Positions 1 through 5,442 are shown, numbered from the stretch's first letter. The stretch: DNA of 5,442 nucleotides from CAXTTV01 sp964247295 (GCA_964247295.1 CAXTTV010000265.1:1-5442); one strand, 5' to 3'. Program-made: numbers and translations. Notes: generated by a model from the sequence alone, not told the origin.

Positions 1-1147
1 GGATCATAGATTGCTGGTAGCGATTCTCGCGGAAATTCAGGCGACGTTGCCAGGCCAGGGTCAAGATACCCAGGAGAGCAATTGGGAGTAGCCAGACAAT
101 CTGTCCACCTAGAGGCTCATTAAAGAGACGCAGTGGACCGGGAGTGCCTACATTAAACAGGTTACCACCGAGTGCCCCGCCCTGGAAATTAGAGGGAGGG
201 CCGCCTGCTGCGTTATCGCCTGGAGGTAGCGGTGTAGTTGTTAAAGAGGAGCTTTGTCGTTGGTTGGTGGCATTGTTTCTGTTCCCCCCGCCGACCCCAA
301 TGCCACCAAGTAGACGTTGAACATCATTATAGCCAAGTGCCAGACCGAGTTCAGAATTGTCTTGACTGGAGCCCACGTAGGGGCGTTGGGAGGTTGGAGT
401 GAGATCTACCGCGATTGCCCATGAGAGCGAGACCGTCAGCATTATTAGGACCGCAACCAGCAGTTGGGCGATCCGCATCTTTAAGCTGCGGGGAGCGGCG
501 AGCAGGTACAGCAGTCCAAATGCCGGAACCACCAGATAGGCCTCCAGCATTTTAATATTGAAGCCGAGCCCAACCAGGATCGCCGTGAGCATCAGCCAGC
601 GCCATTTGCCGGTCTCGGCGGCCTTCATCACCATCCAGGCACCAAGCAGCATCGTCAAGACCAGAGTACTATCAATCGTATTGTTGCGGTTTGTAATCAC
701 ACTAATAGGGCTAATAGCCAGGGCAAGAGCAGCGAGCAGGCCAGCGACAGCTCCAAAGTGGCGACGGACCAGGTGATAGAGGATCAGCACTGAGATGACT
801 CCGGCGAGGGCCTGGGGGAGAAGAACGCTAAAGGCAGTAAAGCCAAAGAGTTTCGCGCTAAGCGTCTGAAGCCAGAAGCCTAGAGGTGGTTTATCAACCG
901 AGACAAAACCGACAGGATCAAGTGAGACAAAAAAGAAGGTGTGCCAGCTATCCAGCATGCTACGGACCGTACTGGCATAGTATGAGTTCGGGAACCCATT
1001 CTGCCCGAGTTGATAGAAATTCATAAAGATCGAGGTCAGCATAATCAAGCCGAGGCCGATACGATGCCAGAGCTGGGAGCGTTCCCAGTACTGATTTACA
1101 GCATCAACCGGTTTTACCTCCGGTTTAATAGAAGAGGCATCAATCAT
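1..1147 (-). CDS. GT39/ArnT-like membrane glycosyltransferase (C-terminus beyond left edge)
   Basis: Multi-pass membrane enzyme of the PMT/ArnT superfamily (GT39, COG1807-like; YkcB type). Family members transfer a sugar from a polyprenyl-phosphate donor to an acceptor on the outer face of the cytoplasmic membrane. The 382 visible residues start with a hydrophilic N-terminus and TM1 at about 29-45. A large first outer loop follows, with FPNSYYASTVRSML (52-65), Asp77-Pro78 and the family motif SVDKPPLGFW (83-92); the Asp/Lys of such loops are catalytic or donor-binding in relatives. Further hydrophobic helices reach about residue 248. Residues 280-345 form a Gly/Asn/Ser/Pro-rich outer loop, ending in LRLFNEPLGGQI and another helix. 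That low-complexity loop is usual for this subfamily. The ATG at 1147 has AAAGGA 11 bases upstream (1159-1164), a slightly long spacing. It lies 26 bases behind the gtrA-like gene and is probably co-transcribed. Acceptor and sugar cannot be told. Confidence 0.9.
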   Translation of the reverse strand, partial: MIDASSIKPEVKPVDAVNQYWERSQLWHRIGLGLIMLTSIFMNFYQLGQNGFPNSYYASTVRSMLDSWHTFFFVSLDPVGFVSVDKPPLGFWLQTLSAKLFGFTAFSVLLPQALAGVISVLILYHLVRRHFGAVAGLLAALALAISPISVITNRNNTIDSTLVLTMLLGAWMVMKAAETGKWRWLMLTAILVGLGFNIKMLEAYLVVPAFGLLYLLAAPRSLKMRIAQLLVAVLIMLTVSLSWAIAVDLTPTSQRPYVGSSQDNSELGLALGYNDVQRLLGGIGVGGGNRNNATNQRQSSSLTTTPLPPGDNAAGGPPSNFQGGALGGNLFNVGTPGPLRLFNEPLGGQIVWLLPIALLGILTLAWQRRLNFRENRYQQSMI

Positions 1148-1160
1148 AACAAGTAAGATC

Positions 1161-1172
1161 CTTTCTAGAAAG
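1161..1172. repeat. 12-bp perfect palindrome in the gtrA/GT39 junction
   Basis: CTTTCTAGAAAG is its own reverse complement. It lies in the 26-base gap between the two minus-strand genes and overlaps the AAAGGA ribosome binding site of the GT39 gene. As RNA it could fold only into a 4-bp stem with a CTAG loop, which would partly cover that site. A regulatory role is possible, but chance is an equally good explanation. Confidence 0.3.
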
Positions 1173-1173
1173 C

Positions 1174-1755
1174 TTATAGAAACGGCTTAGACACTGGTAT
1201 GGGTGTTTTTTCATCGCAGTTGCGTGAAAGATGGATAAAGACCCAGAAGTGCATTGACAGGTAGGAGAGGAGTGAACTGCTTGCGATAGCGATCCCTTTA
1301 GAGATATTTGCCCAAAGCACAGCGTTCATCTCAAAGGGATGGAGGAAATTGCCAACAAACCACAGGACGATTGTGCTCCAGGCAAGCCCGAGGAGAGTTG
1401 TCAGCGCGAAGCGTTTGACTTCTTGTGAAGTAATCTGACGTTGGTTTTTGAAGGTCCAGTATTTATTTAGAAGAAAGCTATTGAAGGCTCCCACACTGAA
1501 AGCGAAGACATTATACGTAAGGAGGGTAAATGTATTTGTGGTGGGGAATAACCAGATGAGGCTATTCAGAACAAACAGGTCCACCATCGTATTAAGCCCG
1601 CCGACCAGACCAAAACGCAGGACCTGTCCAACCCATCGGGGAAGGGAGCCTCTACGTACCGATTTAGAACGATAGATGATGGACTCTAACTGATTTTGCT
1701 TGAGATCAAGAACTTTTTCCTGTTCTATATCATCAAAATTGACAGTTACTCTCAC
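1174..1755 (-). CDS. GtrA-family four-helix membrane protein
   Basis: GtrA-like protein (PF04138 type), thought in known systems to help move polyprenyl-phosphate-linked sugars across the cytoplasmic membrane for surface glycosylation. With the GTG start it has 193 residues. Helices lie at about 45-69, 78-98, 115-137 and 147-174. Family signatures are RFGLVGGLNTMVD (47-59), the NSFLLNKYWTF stretch (92-102), VKRF (113-116), and the last helix ending in SYLSMHFWVF (164-173). The start is GTG at 1755 because AGGAGGG (1764-1770) sits 8 bases before it; an in-frame TTG at 1782 would put that Shine-Dalgarno inside the coding region. An unusual feature is a charged, probably cytoplasmic N-terminal extension of about 40 residues, where most GtrA proteins begin close to TM1. 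It is first in a leftward unit with the GT39 gene. The family call is firm; the exact substrate is unknown. Confidence 0.92.
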   Translation of the reverse strand: MRVTVNFDDIEQEKVLDLKQNQLESIIYRSKSVRRGSLPRWVGQVLRFGLVGGLNTMVDLFVLNSLIWLFPTTNTFTLLTYNVFAFSVGAFNSFLLNKYWTFKNQRQITSQEVKRFALTTLLGLAWSTIVLWFVGNFLHPFEMNAVLWANISKGIAIASSSLLSYLSMHFWVFIHLSRNCDEKTPIPVSKPFL

Positions 1756-1763
1756 AAACAGTT

Positions 1764-1770
1764 CCCTCCT
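1764..1770 (-). promoter_or_regulatory. Strong ribosome binding site fixing the gtrA-like start
   Basis: On the minus strand the sequence reads AGGAGGG, then eight bases (AACTGTTT), then GTG at 1755. This is a near-consensus Shine-Dalgarno at good spacing. It decides for the GTG start over the in-frame TTG at 1782, which has no comparable site upstream. Confidence 0.85.
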
Positions 1771-1889
1771 ACAGAACGGCAATAGAAAGACATGGACACG
1801 TGGTGCAGAGAATACATCTGAGTTAGTTCTCTCATGCCAGCCAAGCCTATCATTCCGAAGTGAAAAATTTATTGGAAAAAAATGTGAGG

Positions 1890-1918
1890 ATTCTCATAAA
1901 TGATTCATAGATTGTCTA
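1890..1918 (-). promoter_or_regulatory. Possible promoter of the gtrA/GT39 unit
   Basis: On the minus strand TAGACA (1913-1918, 5 of 6 to the -35 consensus) is separated by 17 bases from GAGAAT (1890-1895, 4 of 6 to the -10 consensus). A start near 1883 would give a leader of roughly 125 bases before the GTG at 1755. The region is AT-rich, so matches of this quality can arise by chance. Confidence 0.25.
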
Positions 1919-1956
1919 CTAATTGATATATACAAATTAATGTTTCAAGCAAGCGT

Positions 1957-1993
1957 AAAAAGGAGAAAGATGGGAAAATTCTCATCTTTCTCC
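1957..1993 (-). terminator. Intrinsic terminator facing left, no gene in front of it
   Basis: On the minus strand GGAGAAAGATG (1983-1993) and CATCTTTCTCC (1962-1972) form a perfect 11-bp stem around a 10-base loop that can close by three or four more pairs. Five T follow directly (1957-1961). On the plus strand the hairpin is followed by AATCTAATTT, not a T run, so the leftward orientation is the functional one. No minus-strand gene lies to its right. It would end read-through from the right, a small transcript of the spacer, or an early leader of the gtrA unit. Confidence 0.65.
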
Positions 1994-2176
1994 AATCTAA
2001 TTTCCATACAGCCTCGCTATCTTTAAATAAAAGAGAGGTTCAGAAGAGTGTGAGCTTGATGAGAAAGCTCTCATGTTCTTCAAATACATTTTCAATAAAG
2101 AAAAGGTATTCTTGTACACGTGAGATAAAGTTTTCGCGGGATCACTACTAAAAAAGCAAGAAAAAAGGAAATAGAT

Positions 2177-2578
2177 ATGAACCATCAAAATAAACAGCAA
2201 CCAACACAGGCTCGTATGCCAAAAGCTCAGGCTCAGGCACTTGTTCAGAGAATGAAGAAAGGGCTTGTAGTCGCCTCAGTGCTCAGCTTTGGTGGATTTA
2301 GCGCGCTTGTTATGGGTAACTCAGTGGGGACGGCGGCCACTCACTCCACATCGGTTGTCACAGCGGGCTCCAAGCCTTCAACTACAACGAGTCAGAAGAC
2401 AACAGTCGCCGCATCTAATAGTAGCTCAACGTCGTCGGCTGGGTCCGCGAGCCCTACAACCACCAGTGCCTCATCGCAGCAAGGAACGGACTCCTCTACG
2501 ACACAGCAGAATGGGGGGTATAGTTTTGGTTCGAGTAGCGCATCCAGTCAGCCAGCATCCGGCACCCAGACTTCTTAG
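2177..2578 (+). CDS. Small Ser/Thr-rich membrane-anchored or secreted protein
   Basis: I do not recognise a named family. The product has 133 residues. A hydrophilic, Gln- and Lys-rich N-terminus (1-28, ending in RMKK) is followed by one hydrophobic segment (about 29-47, GLVVASVLSFGGFSALVMG), which could be an uncleaved anchor or a signal peptide. The rest is a low-complexity outer tail made mainly of Ser, Thr, Ala, Gln and Gly, with no Cys and no recognisable domain. The ATG has AAAGGA (2164-2169) seven bases upstream; the stop is doubled (TAG TAG). It sits about 100 bases before the ferric-reductase-like gene. In related loci, as I know them, a similar leader and Ser/Thr linker precede an FMN-binding domain; that domain is absent here. 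It could be an exported partner of the haem protein, a cell-surface spacer, or a decayed FMN-binding protein. Confidence 0.75.
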   Translation: MNHQNKQQPTQARMPKAQAQALVQRMKKGLVVASVLSFGGFSALVMGNSVGTAATHSTSVVTAGSKPSTTTSQKTTVAASNSSSTSSAGSASPTTTSASSQQGTDSSTTQQNGGYSFGSSSASSQPASGTQTS

Positions 2579-2583
2579 TAGGA

Positions 2584-2672
2584 AAAGAATTGGTCATAAA
2601 ACACATTTCATTCAAAAGAAGCAATAACACTATAGGTAGGTGGTCAGAAGGCCGCCGATACGAAAGAATTGG
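2584..2672 (+). repeat. 10-bp direct repeat bracketing the gap before the reductase gene
   Basis: AAAGAATTGG occurs at 2584-2593, just after the stop of the Ser/Thr-rich gene, and again at 2663-2672, next to the ribosome binding site of the next gene. The repeat period is 79 bases. The flanks differ, so an old short-repeat deletion or duplication, a regulator site, or chance are all possible. Confidence 0.3.
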
Positions 2673-2680
2673 AGAAAGTC

Positions 2681-3328
2681 ATGGCATCGAGTCTCTGGTT
2701 GACCATTACCTGGAATATTGCCAGGGCGGGGGGATGGACCACCTATCTTTTTCTTACATTGTCAGTTATTGTAGGGCTGCTACTTTCAACGCAGATCCAA
2801 TCTCCCAGCCGCTGGCCGCGCCTCATCAACAGTGAGCTGCATAACTTTTTATCGCTAGTCGGCACCATTTTTCTAGGCATTCATATTCTAGCCGTCTGGG
2901 TAGATTCCTATACTAGGTTTGGTTGGAAAGAAATCTTGATCCCTTTCGCGAGCCATTATCAGCCGTTACCGATGGCATTGGGGATTATCGCAGTCTATCT
3001 AGGGATCGCCATTGGCATCAGTACAATCGTGCGATCCAAGATCGGGTATGCCCTATGGAAAAAACTGCATATTCTGACGCTCGTCATCTTCGTGATAGCG
3101 ACCATTCACGGTATTGGGATTGGAAGTGATACAAAAACAACCTGGGCTCTCGAAGTCTACCTGTTGAGTGTAGTCATCGTAGGGTTACTGCTTGGGCGTC
3201 GGCTCTTTCTAGTATGGGAGAAGAAGAAGCGGTCCAATCCGCCGGCCCGGTCCCTGGAGAACCGCCCTTATGAGAAGGCATACAGAATGGAGCCTGCTCG
3301 AATGACAAGAACAACTATACGAAGGTAA
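2681..3328 (+). CDS. Ferric-reductase-like transmembrane haem protein
   Basis: Membrane domain of the ferric reductase/NOX/YedZ superfamily (PF01794 type), which carries electrons across the membrane through b-type haems. It has 215 residues and five predicted helices at about 18-37, 53-75, 98-117, 129-147 and 156-180. The expected ligand histidines are present in two pairs: His54-X13-His68 in helix 2 and His130-X12-His143 in helix 4, the spacing seen in NOX-type proteins. The basic C-terminal tail (KKKR, later many Arg) fits a cytoplasmic end. There is no FAD or NAD(P)H domain, so an electron donor or acceptor must be separate, as with MsrQ. The start is ATG at 2681, six bases after GGAG (2671-2674); an in-frame TTG at 2669 overlaps that site and is less likely. 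It lies between the Ser/Thr-rich gene and a two-component pair. The partner protein and final substrate are unknown. Confidence 0.88.
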   Translation: MASSLWLTITWNIARAGGWTTYLFLTLSVIVGLLLSTQIQSPSRWPRLINSELHNFLSLVGTIFLGIHILAVWVDSYTRFGWKEILIPFASHYQPLPMALGIIAVYLGIAIGISTIVRSKIGYALWKKLHILTLVIFVIATIHGIGIGSDTKTTWALEVYLLSVVIVGLLLGRRLFLVWEKKKRSNPPARSLENRPYEKAYRMEPARMTRTTIRR

Positions 3329-3370
3329 AAGTATAAAAGTCAGGATCTTCTAAGGTAGAATAAGAAGGGA

Positions 3371-3403
3371 AGTTTGTAAGTAGTTGATAGTAGGTCAGAC
3401 TGA
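3371..3403 (+). promoter_or_regulatory. Possible tandem-repeat operator upstream of the response regulator
   Basis: AGTTTGTAAGT (3371-3381) and AGTTGATAGTA (3382-3392) are adjacent, imperfect direct repeats with an 11-base period; GGTCAGACTGA (3393-3403) may be a weaker third unit. OmpR/PhoB-type regulators commonly bind tandem repeats about one helical turn apart. The place, 15-47 bases before the start codon, would suit autoregulation. No clear -35/-10 pair was found beside it. Confidence 0.3.
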
Positions 3404-3417
3404 ATAAGGAGTCGTTC

Positions 3418-4092
3418 ATGCATATTCTCGTGGTGGAAGACGAGCAACGGCTAGCATTTCTACTGCGACGCGTCCTATTAGAGGAGCGCCATACAGTGGA
3501 TCTCGCGCATGATGGGGAGGGGGGGCTGGATCTGGCCTTAAGTGATACCTATGATGTAGTTATTCTAGATGTAATGTTACCGGTCCATGATGGTTTTGAA
3601 ATTTGTCGGCAGATGCGTGCCGAGCGAGTTTTGACACCGGTTTTGATGTTAACCGCGCGGGGAGCAGTAGAGGATCGTGTCAAAGGGCTGAACGTTGGAG
3701 CCGATGACTATCTCACCAAACCCTTCGCGATGGAAGAGTTATTAGCGCGTGTTAACGCGCTACTGAGGAGGAGAGATCGACGGTTTGAAGAGTCAGCGCA
3801 ACTCATAGTTGGAGATTTAACGCTGGATCTGGTCAGGCATGAAGCTCAGCGGGAAGGGCGCTTCATAGAGTTAACCGCTAAAGAGTTTGCCCTGCTAGAA
3901 TATCTCATGAGGCACCCAGGTCAGGTACTGTCGCGGACGCAGATCATAGATGCCGTCTGGCGATATGATTTAGAAGCGCTCTCCAACGTAGTAGATATCT
4001 ACATTCATTATCTGCGAGACAAAATAGATCAAGGTTTCTCGCGTCCCCTCATCAAGACGGTACGCGGCGTCGGGTATAAAATTGATGGATAG
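3418..4092 (+). CDS. OmpR/PhoB-family response regulator
   Basis: Cytoplasmic DNA-binding response regulator of 224 residues, the normal length for the family. The receiver domain covers about 1-116: acidic pocket Glu7-Asp8, phospho-acceptor Asp51 in VVILDVMLP, switch Thr79, Tyr98, and conserved Lys101 in the LTKPF motif. A linker leads to a winged-helix DNA-binding domain (about 127-223), with ELTAKEFALLEYLM, the recognition-helix region around SNVVDIYIHYLRDKI, and the closing wing IKTVRGVGYKI. All residues needed for phosphorylation are intact. The ATG has AAGGAG (3406-3411) six bases upstream. It is 89 bases downstream of the ferric-reductase-like gene with no terminator between, and 15 bases before its kinase, so the pair is surely co-expressed. 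Likely targets are this operon and perhaps the divergent unit; that is inference from position. Confidence 0.97.
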   Translation: MHILVVEDEQRLAFLLRRVLLEERHTVDLAHDGEGGLDLALSDTYDVVILDVMLPVHDGFEICRQMRAERVLTPVLMLTARGAVEDRVKGLNVGADDYLTKPFAMEELLARVNALLRRRDRRFEESAQLIVGDLTLDLVRHEAQREGRFIELTAKEFALLEYLMRHPGQVLSRTQIIDAVWRYDLEALSNVVDIYIHYLRDKIDQGFSRPLIKTVRGVGYKIDG

Positions 4093-4096
4093 GGCC

Positions 4097-4102
4097 AGGA
4101 GG
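4097..4102 (+). promoter_or_regulatory. Ribosome binding site fixing the kinase start
   Basis: A perfect AGGAGG lies five bases before ATG 4108. It favours this start over the in-frame ATG at 4183, which has no comparable site and would remove the first 25 residues. Confidence 0.8.
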
Positions 4103-4107
4103 CTAGC

Positions 4108-5442
4108 ATGAAGAACACCGTATTGAATAGATGGCCCTTTTTTCGTACCCATAGCCATCGAGGGCAGGAACCAGGCGCGACCATGTTTCAGGGGCTGCGT
4201 GTGCGTTTAACGCTCTGGTATTGTGGAGTTTTGGGAGCGGCCCTGGTTCTTTTCTGTGTAATCCTCTATATAGTTGCGCGCTCAGTTTTGTTGGCACCTG
4301 TGCAGAGCGGAGTGATAGGGGAGGCTCATGGGCATGTAGACCGGTGGGTAAGGGGCTCACTTGACAACGCGTGTATGTCAGAATCAATGTCAATAAGATC
4401 TGGAGCGCCGCCAGATGATCCTCAATTTCACATTCTAGCCTGTTATGATCAGAACGGTGTTTTGTTACAGAGCGGCAATACAGCGATCCTCCCGTCCGCT
4501 TTTCTTTCCAATGCAGTCGCGAAATCAGCCCTTCAAAAAGGGGAAGACGCTGACATAATAAATGCGGGAAGTGACGGTGCATTTTACCGCTATGCCCTGG
4601 CCGTTCCCGATGCTACCGGAAAAGGATATGCGGGCGTTGTAGTAGTTGGAAGCAATATTCAGACGCAGACAACGCTCCTCTCCAGCCTCCTGATCGTACT
4701 GGTGGTTGTGGGCAGTGTGATCTTGTTTGGAGCGGGTTTTGGAGGGCTATTTTTAGCCAGTCGTGCGCTAGCGCCGGCTCGTCTAGCCTTTACCCGGCAG
4801 CAGCGCTTTATCGCCGACGCCTCGCATGAACTGCGAACGCCGTTGACATTAATGCGGGCCGATGCTGAAGTCTTGTTACGGGGTCGAGAGCATATGGACG
4901 TGGAAGATGTCTTCCTACTTGAAGATATCGTCAGCGAAGCGAACCATATGAGTACGCTCGCCAATAGCATGCTTGGACTGGCGCGTCTGGACGCAGAAGA
5001 TCCGCATCGTGAGCACGAGATCCTTGGGCTGAACGCGCTTGCGATCCAGGGTGTGCATCGAGTCAAAGCCCTTGCTGGCCAGAAAGGGGTTAAGGTTACG
5101 CATGAAGACAATGGAACCCCCTCTGTGATCGGAGATCCCATGTTATTGGAGCAGGCCGTCCTGGTCTTGCTAGACAACGCGATCAAGTATAACCGAGAGG
5201 GTGGTCAGGTAACGGCGCGGACCAGTATAGAAGCAGGGCAGGCGCGGCTGGACGTAATAGATACAGGGATTGGGATTGCAACCGAGCACCTCCCATATCT
5301 AGGTGAGCGTTTTTATCGTGTAGATAAAGCGCGTTCACGCGCCGCAGGTGGGACTGGATTGGGGCTCTCGATCGCGCAACGCATCATCGCCTTACATAGT
5401 GGTACATTGACAATGAGCAGTATACCGAACCAGGGGAGAACC
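4108..5442 (+). CDS. Membrane sensor histidine kinase (last residues beyond right edge)
   Basis: Partner kinase of the preceding response regulator; 445 residues are visible. A hydrophilic start is followed by TM1 (about 36-57), an extracytoplasmic sensor region (about 58-188) and TM2 (about 190-216). Only about 20 residues (with ALAP, 220-223) separate TM2 from the HisKA helix, so a full HAMP domain is missing. Phospho-accepting His240 is in the DASHELRTP H-box. The ATPase domain shows the N-box with Asn357 (DNAIKYN), G1 box Asp385 (DTGIGI), F-box (GERFYRVD) and G2 box Gly414-Leu420. The sequence ends in NQGRT, so probably only about ten residues are lost. All four cysteines are in TM1 (Cys39, Cys50) or the sensor region (Cys89, Cys112); His74, His76 and His108 are also there. 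The sensor region matches no domain I recognise. The neighbouring haem protein suggests a redox or metal signal, but this is inferred. Confidence 0.95.
   Translation, partial: MKNTVLNRWPFFRTHSHRGQEPGATMFQGLRVRLTLWYCGVLGAALVLFCVILYIVARSVLLAPVQSGVIGEAHGHVDRWVRGSLDNACMSESMSIRSGAPPDDPQFHILACYDQNGVLLQSGNTAILPSAFLSNAVAKSALQKGEDADIINAGSDGAFYRYALAVPDATGKGYAGVVVVGSNIQTQTTLLSSLLIVLVVVGSVILFGAGFGGLFLASRALAPARLAFTRQQRFIADASHELRTPLTLMRADAEVLLRGREHMDVEDVFLLEDIVSEANHMSTLANSMLGLARLDAEDPHREHEILGLNALAIQGVHRVKALAGQKGVKVTHEDNGTPSVIGDPMLLEQAVLVLLDNAIKYNREGGQVTARTSIEAGQARLDVIDTGIGIATEHLPYLGERFYRVDKARSRAAGGTGLGLSIAQRIIALHSGTLTMSSIPNQGRT

Larger units (their letters stand above)
1830..2074. repeat. Cluster of five TCTCAT/ATGAGA hexamers
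   Basis: TCTCAT occurs on the plus strand at 1830-1835, 1892-1897, 1980-1985 and 2069-2074, and as ATGAGA at 2059-2064. The last two form a perfect 6-bp hairpin with an AAGC loop. Three plus-strand copies carry a preceding T or CT. Chance predicts well under one copy on either strand in a region of this size. The copy at 1980 is part of the terminator hairpin and the one at 1892 overlaps the candidate -10 box, so the cluster may be a regulator site or partly coincidence. Confidence 0.3.
1756..2176. other. AT-rich divergent intergenic region, no credible gene
   Basis: This is the 421-base space between the leftward gtrA/GT39 unit and the rightward four-gene unit. Open frames in it are short, lack ribosome binding sites and show no family signature. 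It is clearly richer in A and T than the flanking genes. Visible structure consists of a leftward terminator, a possible leftward promoter, repeated TCTCAT hexamers and two small overlapping hairpins (2052-2074). I found no convincing sigma-70-like promoter for the rightward unit by eye; it may use an alternative sigma factor or an activator. Confidence 0.7.

Noticed and set aside
100..307. Gly/Asn/Pro-rich low-complexity segment in the GT39 protein
   Set aside because: This outer loop is typical of the actinobacterial/chloroflexal GT39 subfamily and keeps the reading frame, so it is not an insertion or a sign of decay.
1807..1832. Inverted repeat AGAGAA / TTCTCT in the putative gtrA leader
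   Set aside because: The stem is only 6 bp with a 14-base loop, and there is no T run or recognised riboswitch structure.
2052..2074. Two mutually exclusive small hairpins (GAGCTT/AAGCTC and ATGAGA/TCTCAT)
   Set aside because: Alternative pairing suggests a switch, but both stems are only 6 bp, neither is followed by a T run, and they lie over 100 bases from the next ribosome binding site.
2079..2129. Possible sigma-70 promoter for the rightward unit (TATTCT at 2107, GATAAA at 2124)
   Set aside because: Neither -10-like hexamer has a -35 box at 16-18 bases; in AT-rich DNA such single matches carry little weight.
1997..2200. Minus-strand open frame of 67 codons ending just before the leftward terminator
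   Set aside because: It starts with TTG, has no ribosome binding site before the TTG or the internal ATG, overlaps the start of the Ser/Thr-rich gene, and its composition (Phe, Ser, Lys, Leu) is what AT-rich DNA gives by chance.
2289..2627. Plus-strand 112-codon frame overlapping the Ser/Thr-rich gene
   Set aside because: It is rich in Arg, Gln, Pro and His, as expected for a shifted reading of Ser/Thr codons; it lacks a ribosome binding site, while the other frame has a good one.
3345..3367. Weak CTTCT/AGAAG stem after the haem-protein gene as a terminator
   Set aside because: The stem is 5 bp of mostly A-T pairs with an 11-base loop and no T run, so it would not stop transcription before the regulator gene.
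4103..5186. Long open frames on the minus strand opposite the kinase (4103-4582 and 4659-5186)
   Set aside because: They are antisense to a clearly coding kinase with all its motifs, are low-complexity (Arg/Ser/Ala-rich) and have no family signature.

Overview
The window looks like a stretch of chromosome from a Chloroflexota bacterium, most probably of the Ktedonobacteria type. The grounds are moderate GC, strong AGGAGG-type ribosome binding sites, and protein styles common there: an actinobacterial/chloroflexal-type GT39 transferase, a Ser/Thr-rich membrane-anchored protein, a stand-alone ferric-reductase membrane domain, and a kinase with almost no HAMP domain. The placement is an inference from protein style, not a database match. 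No rRNA, tRNA, CRISPR array, insertion sequence or phage gene is visible.

Left part, minus strand (1-1755): a two-gene unit transcribed leftwards. A GtrA-family four-helix membrane protein (1174-1755, GTG start behind a perfect AGGAGGG) is followed after 26 bases by a GT39/ArnT-like polyprenyl-phosphate-sugar transferase that runs off the left edge. Together they suggest flipping of a lipid-linked sugar and its transfer to an extracytoplasmic acceptor. The GT2 enzyme that normally loads the sugar on the lipid is not in the window.

Middle (1756-2176): a 421-base AT-rich divergent spacer without a credible gene. It holds a strong intrinsic terminator pointing left (1957-1993), a possible minus-strand promoter for the gtrA unit, and five copies of the hexamer TCTCAT/ATGAGA.

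Right part, plus strand (2177-5442): four genes in a row with short gaps and no terminator between them. They are a small Ser/Thr-rich single-pass or secreted protein, a five-helix ferric-reductase-like haem protein with the four expected histidines, an OmpR/PhoB-type response regulator, and its sensor histidine kinase, which is cut a few residues before its end. The most interesting reading is a membrane redox module (haem electron-transfer protein plus an extracytoplasmic partner) under its own two-component system. The partner here looks like the leader and linker of an FMN-binding protein without the FMN domain.
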